Shown piece after piece: positions 7,241 to 14,103 of a stretch of DNA of 20,040 nucleotides. The position numbers and the translations under genes were made by a program. The notes below the pieces were generated by a model that was not told the origin of the DNA, did not search any database, and saw only the letters and a program-made list of their open reading frames with translations. Source of the stretch: JACMJP01 sp046160675. Its GTDB lineage: Bacteria > Bacteroidota > Bacteroidia > Chitinophagales > BACL12. The DNA is taken from the NCBI GenBank assembly GCA_046160675.1, contig JBJXHH010000084.1, positions 1-20,040 on the forward strand, in the 5' to 3' direction. Position 1 is the first letter of the stretch; every line of letters starts with the position of its first letter.

Positions 7241-8893
7241 TTAATTCAGGCTTACCAGGGGTGTAGCTATGAGTTTTGACAACAGATCATTACTTATGGT
7301 TATAAGATAGAATTGCTCAGTTGGGTAATCATGCAAGTGGACTTCGAAAGCATTTAATCCTTTAGTGAATTCCATTGTTTGCAGAAAAACCATTCTGCCA
7401 GTAATATCATACAATTGTATTTTATAAATACCCGTTATAGGGGCTGAAACCTTGACATTTAATATTTGGTCAAGAACACTTAAAAACTGAAAGTTGAAGC
7501 TGCTGTAAATCCCACAATCAGCATAAATTTTTTCTGAATAAGTTGCTTGAACATCGCCATTATCAACCTGCTGTAACTGGTAGTAAGCGGATTGAGAGAA
7601 ATTATTTTCATCAACCCATGAATAATGTAATACATCATTACTGAAACCTGCAGCAGGAATTGTTGCTATGGTTTGAAATAGATCTCCATCATAACTTTTG
7701 TTGAGCAAAAACTCTTTTAGGTTTGATTCATTCAGTGTTACCCAACTGATTTGAACGTTTTCCTCCGCACACACAGCTTGAAAAACATCCAGTTCAACAG
7801 GCAATATAATATCAGGTATTAATGTAATTGTTCCGGTAAAAGTACCGCAATCACTTGCTGTTACAGTATAAGTAGTAAGAGTAAATACTGTGGCAGTAGT
7901 TGTACTGCCGCTGGTAGTGGTTAACCCTGTAGGAGGACTCCAGGTATAGGTATAACCTGCAGGTGCTATTGCAGTTAGGTCAACAGGTACACCGGCTGTA
8001 ACATATACTGTGTCGCCTGAAGAAAATGAAATACCGTCAACAGTAAAATCCAGGTTTGCATTCAGGCTGTTGGCTTTTATGAATACACCTGAATCATAAC
8101 TACCATCTCCCACATCTCCAATTGCCAGTTTTAAGTGATAAGTTTCGCAAGGAGTGACAGCACTCACAGCCCGGAACACATCTGTGAACCCATCATACTG
8201 GATGTAGTAATCATCACCACTGTAAGGCAAGGTTGTGCCGGTTCCATTATCATTGTAATAACTTGAATTCAAAACGTTGTTTACTTTATTTATACTCACG
8301 GGTGTTGTGGTGCCAGGTATCAACGCAATGTTCTGTGTGCCTATTATTCCAGGTCCTGAAATAAAAAATGCAAAGACATCATTAAAAGTACTTGCTACAA
8401 ACTCAAGGTATTCTTCACTGCCGAACACATACTCAAATGTAATGGTATCGGAAATAGGAACAAGATCAAATTCGAGCACACAAGCATCCTGAGTTGTGCT
8501 TATGCCGGGTAATGCATCAAGATCAGTATCACCCGCAAAACTGGTTATGAAACCTTTTGAACCTGTATTATTGGCACCTTCAACAAAAATAGCTTTGCCC
8601 GAAGTAAGCACTACCCCGCTGTCTATACCAATATTACAATCCATGCATTCAAACATTCCTCGTCCCGAGTTATGGCAGGTAAGTAATGCACCGCTTATAT
8701 CAATACCCGTTCCGGCAATTGCCTCTGCAAGATCTGTTGCAGTATAACCACTCGTTGTTGCAACAATTTGGGCGGTGGCCTGGTAATTGTTCAGAAAGAA
8801 AATTAAAATACTTAAAACAATAAACCTACTATGGTTTGATGTGTTCGTTTTCACAAGCGGGGTAAAATGCAAGTAGTTTTTCATACATGGCAT
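7241..8893 (-). CDS. Secreted choice-of-anchor L domain protein
   Basis: Product of 550 residues from ATG 8893; ATG 8884 (MKNYLHF) is an equally plausible start. An export signal ends near NNYQATAQ, after a hydrophobic stretch preceded by a rather long n-region. Residues ~45-275 match the choice-of-anchor L domain: GIDSGVVLTSG, GDTDLDAL, DACVLEFDLVP, FEYVFGSEEYLEF, NDVFAFFISGPGI, and AIGDVGDGSYDSGVFI. An Ig-like/PKD-like segment follows (~290-360; YTYTWSPPTGLT). Then comes the LPVELDVFQA...VQISWVTLNESN module often preceding T9SS signals. The last ~80 residues (IYKIQLYDITGRMVFLQ, FYLITISN) resemble a T9SS type A domain but lack the YPNP motif, so the sorting domain is divergent. Presumed surface-attached or released; molecular function unknown. 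It is co-directional with its neighbours, with 108 nt to the next start. Confidence 0.87.
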   Translation of the reverse strand: MPCMKNYLHFTPLVKTNTSNHSRFIVLSILIFFLNNYQATAQIVATTSGYTATDLAEAIAGTGIDISGALLTCHNSGRGMFECMDCNIGIDSGVVLTSGKAIFVEGANNTGSKGFITSFAGDTDLDALPGISTTQDACVLEFDLVPISDTITFEYVFGSEEYLEFVASTFNDVFAFFISGPGIIGTQNIALIPGTTTPVSINKVNNVLNSSYYNDNGTGTTLPYSGDDYYIQYDGFTDVFRAVSAVTPCETYHLKLAIGDVGDGSYDSGVFIKANSLNANLDFTVDGISFSSGDTVYVTAGVPVDLTAIAPAGYTYTWSPPTGLTTTSGSTTTATVFTLTTYTVTASDCGTFTGTITLIPDIILPVELDVFQAVCAEENVQISWVTLNESNLKEFLLNKSYDGDLFQTIATIPAAGFSNDVLHYSWVDENNFSQSAYYQLQQVDNGDVQATYSEKIYADCGIYSSFNFQFLSVLDQILNVKVSAPITGIYKIQLYDITGRMVFLQTMEFTKGLNAFEVHLHDYPTEQFYLITISNDLLSKLIATPLVSLN

Positions 8894-8907
8894 TTACTGT
8901 GTACAAT

Positions 8908-8915
8908 AAAACTTA
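8908..8915 (-). promoter_or_regulatory. Probable -7 box of the choice-of-anchor L gene
   Basis: On the minus strand TAAGTTTT matches TAnnTTTG at 7 of 8 positions and lies 14 nt before ATG 8893. The position expected for the -33 element coincides with the palindrome at 8933-8944. Confidence 0.35.
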
Positions 8916-8932
8916 TTGAAAGTGTGTTATGG

Positions 8933-8944
8933 TTTTCCGGAAAA
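8933..8944. repeat. 12-bp perfect palindrome TTTTCCGGAAAA upstream of the choice-of-anchor L gene
   Basis: TTTTCCGGAAAA is fully self-complementary and lies 40-51 nt before ATG 8893, where the -33 promoter element is expected. It may be an operator half-site pair. The rest of this 249-nt gap (8894-9142) contains only the -7-like box and the terminator of the prolyl oligopeptidase gene. Confidence 0.45.
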
Positions 8945-9086
8945 GGAAAGTTGGGGGTTTATAAATACAGGGATTGCAAGGTGACAAATTAAGGTTCAAC
9001 ATAAGTATTAGGTTTTGTGATATAAATGTAATAACAATTTTGAAAAAACAATTACTGCCCTAAATTAAATTTGTGAATATAAATGA

Positions 9087-9116
9087 AAAAGAAAGGGGCT
9101 GGTTATTTCCAGCCCC
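9087..9116 (-). terminator. Rho-independent terminator of the prolyl oligopeptidase gene
   Basis: GGGGCTGG (9095-9102) and CCAGCCCC (9109-9116) form an 8-bp GC-rich stem with a 6-nt loop. On the minus strand it is followed by TTTCTTTTTC. It starts 27 nt after the stop codon at 9143-9145. Confidence 0.85.
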
Positions 9117-9142
9117 CTTGAGAGTATTTCAAGTAAATTGCG

Positions 9143-11302
9143 TTAAGGTTGGCTATTCAAAGTGAGATGTTTTATGCCACTGTTCCACATCATGAAGCTC
9201 ATCCAGTCAGCATCTTCGTCAATAATTTTTGTGAGGGGTTTACCAGCTCCATGGCCAGCTTGCACATCGATGCGAATCAAACAAGGCGCATCGCCGGCTT
9301 GTGCTGCCTGCAAAGCTGAAGCATATTTGAAAGAATGTGCAGGAACCACTCTATCGTCATGATCGGCTGTTGTGATAAAAGTTGCGGGATATTTTGAACC
9401 CGGTTTTAAATTATGTAGAGGTGAATATTTTTTCAGATAAGCGTATTGTTCAGCATTATCACTGCTGCCATACTCAACGGCCCATCCCCAACCCACGGTA
9501 AATTTATGATAGCGCATCATATCCAACACACCAACGCCCGGTAATGCAACAGCATAAAGGTCAGGGCGCTGTGTCATACATGCACCAACCAATAATCCTC
9601 CGTTACTTCTTCCCTGAATTGCAAGTTTATCGCTGGATGTATATTTTTCTGAAATGAGAAATTCTGATGCTGCAATAAAATCATCAAACACATTTTGTTT
9701 TTTCTCCAGCATACCTGCCTTGTGCCAATCTTCCCCGTATTCACTTCCACCCCTGATGTTAGCTACTGCATAAATATATCCCTGTTCAAGCAAAGCAATT
9801 CTTCCTGTGCTGAATGAAGGAGTGATTGGTATATTAAAACCACCATAGCCATACAACAGGCAGGGATTACTGCCATCTAGTTTGATCCCTTTCTTGTACA
9901 CTAAGAACATGGGGATTTTTGTTCCGTCTTTACTTGGATAAAAAACTTGTTTGCTTTCAAACTTGTCTGAATCAAACTTTACTTCACTCTTTTTATAAAT
10001 TTCTGATTTGCCTGATGCGATATTGTATTTATAAATATCTGAAGGCGAGGTAAAAGATGTAAACGCATAAAAAATTTCAGTATCATCTTTCTCACCGTTA
10101 AATCCATTCACAGTGCCGAGCCCGGGTAAATTAATTTCCCGCTCCATTTTCCCTGAACGATCATATTGGTAAACCTTAGCAGTAACATCTTTTAAATAAG
10201 ATGCAAATATTTTTCCTCCGGCAAGGTTTACATTGTTCAAAATTTCTTTTTGTTCCGGCACTATATCTTGCCAGTTTTCAAAAGAAGGATTGTTCGGATC
10301 AACTAAAACGATCTTATAGTTTGGTGCATTGTAATTTGTTTGCACAATCAGTTTATCTCCTTCATTATCTAACACAGAATATTCCCAATCAAATCCACCA
10401 AACAGGGTTTTGAAATCACCTGCTTCATTCTGATATTTCCAAAGTATACCTGTGCCGCTAGTGCCGGCGCTAAGGTAAATGAATAGGAATTTTTCATCTT
10501 CCGTAGTTTGTGCGCCTACATATATGTTGGGATTCTTGTCTTTATAAATAAGTTTATCTTCAGTTTGTGCTGTGCCAAGTTTGTGGTAAAATATTTTTTG
10601 GTGTTCACTTTCGGCAGTATATGTTTTCCCTTCAGCGGGTTTATCAAATGCTGCATAATAAAAACCATCACTAACCCAAGCTGCGCCACTGAATTTTGTC
10701 CATTCAATTTTATCAGCAAGCTGAGAGTTGTTTGCAACTTCCCGAACATGCATTTCATTCCAGTCGCTTCCGGCTTTACTTTGGTTTATTGCAACGTATT
10801 TTCTGTCATTACTAAATCCTGCTATATTCAACGTTACTGTTCCATCAGAACTTAATGTATTGGGGTCATAAAAAACTTTTTCTTCACCGTTCAGTCCTTT
10901 TTTGTAATAGGTTACATATTGATTTTGTAACCCGTCATTTTTTGCATAGAAATAATATGTACCTGCCCTGTAAGGCGTTGTCATTTTCGGGTAATTCGCC
11001 AATTCAGTGAGCCTTTGCTTGAGTTGATTCCGATAAGGAATTTGATCAAGGTAACCGAATGTAACATTATTTTGTGCAGCAATCCAGTTTCTAACTGCAG
11101 TGTCTCCCTCATTCTCGAGCCATCGGTACCCGTCATTGATTGTATCACCAAAATACACATCTTTTTGGTCAATTGTTTTAGTAAGAGGATAAGAAACCTT
11201 TCCAGGTCCTTTCACTTCTTCCTCAGATGTTTCGCCCTTTGTTTTGCAGGATTGAATTATTATAATGCATGCAGTTAAGAGATATAATACGTTCTTCATC
11301 AT
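9143..11302 (-). CDS. Prolyl oligopeptidase (peptidase family S9A), predicted lipoprotein
   Basis: A serine peptidase that cleaves short peptides after proline. From ATG 11302 the product has 719 residues, typical of the family. Residues 1-19 are a lipoprotein signal with Cys19 (hydrophobic run ending IIQSC), so it should be tethered to the envelope, probably periplasmic. Residues ~30-420 form the N-terminal propeller region, starting with the family's DGYRWLE...WIAAQN segment. The C-terminal alpha/beta-hydrolase has GYGGFN, RGGSEYGEDWHKAG, catalytic Ser566 in GRSNGG, Asp650 in DHDDRV and His684 in QAGHGAG: a complete triad. The frame extends upstream to a TTG at 11341, but that codon lies within a -7 promoter box, so ATG 11302 (or 11299) is the start. 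It may degrade proline-containing peptides taken up through the envelope. Confidence 0.95.
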   Translation of the reverse strand: MMKNVLYLLTACIIIIQSCKTKGETSEEEVKGPGKVSYPLTKTIDQKDVYFGDTINDGYRWLENEGDTAVRNWIAAQNNVTFGYLDQIPYRNQLKQRLTELANYPKMTTPYRAGTYYFYAKNDGLQNQYVTYYKKGLNGEEKVFYDPNTLSSDGTVTLNIAGFSNDRKYVAINQSKAGSDWNEMHVREVANNSQLADKIEWTKFSGAAWVSDGFYYAAFDKPAEGKTYTAESEHQKIFYHKLGTAQTEDKLIYKDKNPNIYVGAQTTEDEKFLFIYLSAGTSGTGILWKYQNEAGDFKTLFGGFDWEYSVLDNEGDKLIVQTNYNAPNYKIVLVDPNNPSFENWQDIVPEQKEILNNVNLAGGKIFASYLKDVTAKVYQYDRSGKMEREINLPGLGTVNGFNGEKDDTEIFYAFTSFTSPSDIYKYNIASGKSEIYKKSEVKFDSDKFESKQVFYPSKDGTKIPMFLVYKKGIKLDGSNPCLLYGYGGFNIPITPSFSTGRIALLEQGYIYAVANIRGGSEYGEDWHKAGMLEKKQNVFDDFIAASEFLISEKYTSSDKLAIQGRSNGGLLVGACMTQRPDLYAVALPGVGVLDMMRYHKFTVGWGWAVEYGSSDNAEQYAYLKKYSPLHNLKPGSKYPATFITTADHDDRVVPAHSFKYASALQAAQAGDAPCLIRIDVQAGHGAGKPLTKIIDEDADWMSFMMWNSGIKHLTLNSQP

Positions 11303-11338
11303 TTGTATTTTTTTTAGAATTTCCGGATAATAAGAGGG

Positions 11339-11346
11339 CAAATTTA
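11339..11346 (-). promoter_or_regulatory. -7 promoter box of the prolyl oligopeptidase gene
   Basis: On the minus strand TAAATTTG matches TAnnTTTG exactly, 36 nt before ATG 11302. It indicates a transcription start near 11333 and rules out the upstream TTG at 11341. No clear -33 TTTG is visible. Its 5' end touches the hairpin at 11345-11392. Confidence 0.55.
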
Positions 11347-11392
11347 AGTTATAAGTTGAGTGTTTGCAGGGCTTCTAACAACTTTTAACTTA
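11345..11392. repeat. Long inverted repeat between the GCS2-CBS and prolyl oligopeptidase genes
   Basis: Arms 11345-11358 and 11379-11392 pair over 14 bp with one internal mismatch and a 20-nt loop; the arms are AT-rich (AAGTTATAAGTTG / CAACTTTTAACTT). It lies 15 nt after the GCS2-CBS stop on the minus strand and ends at the prolyl oligopeptidase -7 box. With a poor T-run it is either a weak terminator or a binding site. Confidence 0.5.
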
Positions 11393-11407
11393 TCAGATTC
11401 GATGTAT

Positions 11408-13291
11408 TTACTCTTGCATTGCCATCCAACGCAGCATATCATTTTTTGTTACTATGCCTATAAGTTTTCCATTTTGTACTACGGGCATGCTGGAAATCAT
11501 GATAGATTGCATCAGGTGAAGGCAGCTTTCAATTTCGGCTTCAGGTTCTGTAATCATCAGTTCTTTTTTCATCACTTCTTTCACTGCGGTTCTGTCAAGA
11601 TCTGTTTTTATAGCAATGGTTTCATGAATATGTCCTGATGTGATAACCCCTGTGAGTTTCCCTTTTTTATTTTCTACCAAAATATGATTCACATCAAACC
11701 ATTGCATCATTTTATGAGCTAATGAAAGGGGGTCGTCAGGAAAAACTGTAAGCAGGTCTGATGTCATAAGTTGGTGCATATATCTCATGTTTTTGTGGCG
11801 TTCTTTTATCGCCTTTTCAGTATCAATCATCTCCCACTCACAAACAGGGATATTTTCCTTTTGTTTCTGGTGCATCGCCTGGGTTAACGAAATCAGCGCA
11901 TCGCTTTGGTTCATACTTTTTCGCAGGGAGCGAAAATTTTTTACCTGCCATTGGCTACCGGTATGGGTATGCATGCGTTTTTCTATCACACTCAGGTAGC
12001 TGTAAATTTCATCCTCCTGTAAGCCGCAGCGTTTTAAACCTGAAAAAGCAAGCGGAAGTAATTCTTTTTGTATCAGATGTTTTGCAGAAATTTCCTTTCC
12101 TTTCCATACTAATACTGTTTCAATTCCGCTTCTTGCAACTTTAAAGAAATTGCTTTTCACATCTTTAAAATCAAAATGATTCCAGATTTGTTTTGCTTCG
12201 GTTGGCAATGCTTTCATTAATCCTACCCAAAAAGCGAGATTCGCAACCTCATCTTTTATAGTCGGGCCTGCAGGAATGTACCGGCATTCAATACGCATGT
12301 GAGGCTTATTGTTAGCAACTCCATAACAGGGGCGGTTCCAACGATAGACTGTTCCGTTATGAAGCCTCAATGCTCTGAGTGAGGGGATTTTATTTTGCAG
12401 TACCATCTGCATCGCATCTTCAGTATCATCAGCGGTTAACAATACTTCAAAATGAGCAACATCTTCTTTATAAATTTCGGTAATAGATTTAAAGAGCCAA
12501 TTACTTGCAAAACTTACCCTGGGGCGTTTTTCCCTAACATCATCAATACTATGTCTTGTATCTATACTTTGCTGGAAAAGTGCGATGCGTATTTCACTCC
12601 ACAATTCTTTACCCAGAAGCAGGGGCGAATTTGTACAGGCTGCAAGAACAGGAGCTGAAATAGCGAGGCACCAGTTATAGAGTGGAACAAATTGTTTCGG
12701 GTCAACCTGCAAATGTGATTGAAAACTTGTGTTGCAAGCTTCAAACATGATTGAGTCATGCCGGATGTGAAGTTCATCCACACCTTTTAAGTATAAATCA
12801 AAACTATCACCCCTCATATCCCTTAGCTTTTTGCTGAGGTCATGGTATCGTTCAAGCGGTGTGAGATGTTTTAATGTAAGTTCATTTTTTGAAATTGAAG
12901 GAAGGATACCTGCAAGTAATAGTTCAGAACCATTTTTTTTTGCGGCTGTTTTTGCGAGGAGAAATTTTTCAAGGAGTTCTTGTTCAAGGGCATTGAGGCA
13001 ACCGGATTTCAATTCATGCGGATCAGCATTAATTTCCAGATTATATACAGCAAGTTCTGTTGTAAACGATGGGTGGTTAATGTCTTCCAGGATTTGCAGT
13101 GAATTGTCAGCGGGTGTCCAATCCTGATTCACAATACAAATTTCTTGTTCTGCACCTATACGTTCAGGATTCACTTCAAACATGTTATTGTGTATCATGT
13201 ATTCCAGGGCCTCAATATCTTTTAATAATATGCTAATGAACTCCTGGCGTTTCCGTAAAGATTTGCCTGCTGAATGTACCTGCTCCCCCAT
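11408..13291 (-). CDS. GCS2-type (glutamate-cysteine ligase-like) domain fused to a C-terminal CBS domain pair
   Basis: Product of 627 residues, no signal peptide, presumably cytoplasmic. Residues ~35-480 resemble the GCS2 family of carboxylate-amine ligases. IGAEQEICI (the usual G-x-E-x-E metal/ATP strand) is near residue 45 and TELAVYNLEIN soon after. MFEACNTSFQSHLQV is central, and HMRIECRYIPAGPTIKDEVANLAFWVGLM corresponds to the family's R-x-E-x-R strand plus helix. Residues ~501-627 are two CBS motifs (MTSDLLTVFPDD...GKLTGVITSGHI and MITEPEAEIESCLHLMQ...GKLIGIVTKNDML), a module that usually binds adenine nucleotides and regulates the attached domain. A nucleotide-gated ligase is therefore likely; the amide it forms (glutathione precursor or other) cannot be read from the sequence. 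ATG 13291 follows a 113-nt divergent region shared with ung. Confidence 0.85.
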   Translation of the reverse strand: MGEQVHSAGKSLRKRQEFISILLKDIEALEYMIHNNMFEVNPERIGAEQEICIVNQDWTPADNSLQILEDINHPSFTTELAVYNLEINADPHELKSGCLNALEQELLEKFLLAKTAAKKNGSELLLAGILPSISKNELTLKHLTPLERYHDLSKKLRDMRGDSFDLYLKGVDELHIRHDSIMFEACNTSFQSHLQVDPKQFVPLYNWCLAISAPVLAACTNSPLLLGKELWSEIRIALFQQSIDTRHSIDDVREKRPRVSFASNWLFKSITEIYKEDVAHFEVLLTADDTEDAMQMVLQNKIPSLRALRLHNGTVYRWNRPCYGVANNKPHMRIECRYIPAGPTIKDEVANLAFWVGLMKALPTEAKQIWNHFDFKDVKSNFFKVARSGIETVLVWKGKEISAKHLIQKELLPLAFSGLKRCGLQEDEIYSYLSVIEKRMHTHTGSQWQVKNFRSLRKSMNQSDALISLTQAMHQKQKENIPVCEWEMIDTEKAIKERHKNMRYMHQLMTSDLLTVFPDDPLSLAHKMMQWFDVNHILVENKKGKLTGVITSGHIHETIAIKTDLDRTAVKEVMKKELMITEPEAEIESCLHLMQSIMISSMPVVQNGKLIGIVTKNDMLRWMAMQE

Positions 13292-13357
13292 TGAGTATTA
13301 TTTTGAGATTAAAGTTGTGATTTTTTTCCTATGATTCAAATGATTTTACTCATTGTT

Positions 13358-13388
13358 TTTGATGCTTTATAAATTGTACCTAAACTTG
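13358..13388 (+). promoter_or_regulatory. Bacteroidetes-type promoter of ung (and probably the downstream kinase gene)
   Basis: TTTG at 13358-13361 and TAAACTTG at 13381-13388 are separated by 19 nt. They match the -33 TTTG / -7 TAnnTTTG pattern with one mismatch. The expected start near 13394 leaves a leader of about 10 nt before ATG 13405. I found no equally good box for the divergent GCS2-CBS gene. Confidence 0.55.
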
Positions 13389-13404
13389 TACTCAAATAAC
13401 CCTC

Positions 13405-14094
13405 ATGCCACTTGAAGCGGGCTCAGTTCAGATAGAAGAAAGCTGGAAAGAAATTTTGAAAGAAGAATTTTCAAAAGCGTATTTTCAAACTATCAAATAT
13501 TTTTTAAAATCAGAGAAGGAAAAAGGAAAAATAATTTATCCACCCGGAGGGCTAATATTTAATGCTTATAACCTTACCCCTTTTGAAAAAGTAAAGGTTG
13601 TCATTCTTGGGCAAGACCCTTATCATGGCGCTGGGCAAGCGCACGGTTTATGTTTCAGTGTGCAACATGGAATAAAACCACCACCTTCTTTAGTGAATAT
13701 TTACAAGGAACTAAAAACAGATATTATCGGATTTGAAATTCCAACTCATGGTTTTTTAGAAAGTTGGGCAAAACAGGGAGTGTTTTTATTAAACGCTATG
13801 CTTTCAGTTGAAAAAGACAAGCCTGCAAGCCATAAAGAAATTGGCTGGCAGCATTTTACAGATGCAACTATCCAGGTTTTGAGTGATAAAAGAGAAAAAC
13901 TTGTGTTTATTCTCTGGGGAAGTTTTGCGCAGCAGAAAGCTTTTTTGATTGACAGTAGCAAACATCTAATTTTAAAAGCCCCGCATCCTTCACCATTTAG
14001 CGCAGACAGGGGTTTTTTCGGATGTAAACATTTCAGTAAAACAAATATCTATCTGAGAAAAAATCATATTGAAGAAATTAATTGGAATTTATAA
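13405..14094 (+). CDS. ung: Uracil-DNA glycosylase, family 1
   Basis: Removes uracil from DNA arising by cytosine deamination or dUMP incorporation, starting base-excision repair. The 229-residue length is typical. Family motifs: VVILGQDPYHG, with the water-activating Asp71, continuing AHGLCFSVQHGIKPPPSLVNIYKEL; GVFLLNAMLSVEKDKPASHKEIGW, the uracil-specificity strand with its Asn; LVFILWGSFAQ; and HPSPFSADRGFFGCKHF, with catalytic His194 in the minor-groove loop. PFS replaces the more common PLS. All active-site positions are present. The histidine kinase gene starts only 9 nt after the stop, so the two are probably co-transcribed from the ung promoter. Confidence 0.97.
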   Translation: MPLEAGSVQIEESWKEILKEEFSKAYFQTIKYFLKSEKEKGKIIYPPGGLIFNAYNLTPFEKVKVVILGQDPYHGAGQAHGLCFSVQHGIKPPPSLVNIYKELKTDIIGFEIPTHGFLESWAKQGVFLLNAMLSVEKDKPASHKEIGWQHFTDATIQVLSDKREKLVFILWGSFAQQKAFLIDSSKHLILKAPHPSPFSADRGFFGCKHFSKTNIYLRKNHIEEINWNL

Positions 14095-14103
14095 ACGGAT
14101 GAT

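Noticed and set aside
9066..9120. Plus-strand TAAATTTG box at 9066-9073 followed by ATG 9083 and a 12-codon reading frame (MKKKGAGYFQPP).
   Set aside because: The frame is built from the terminator hairpin of the minus-strand peptidase gene, and the nearest TTTG is 23 nt from the box rather than 19-21. Probably chance.
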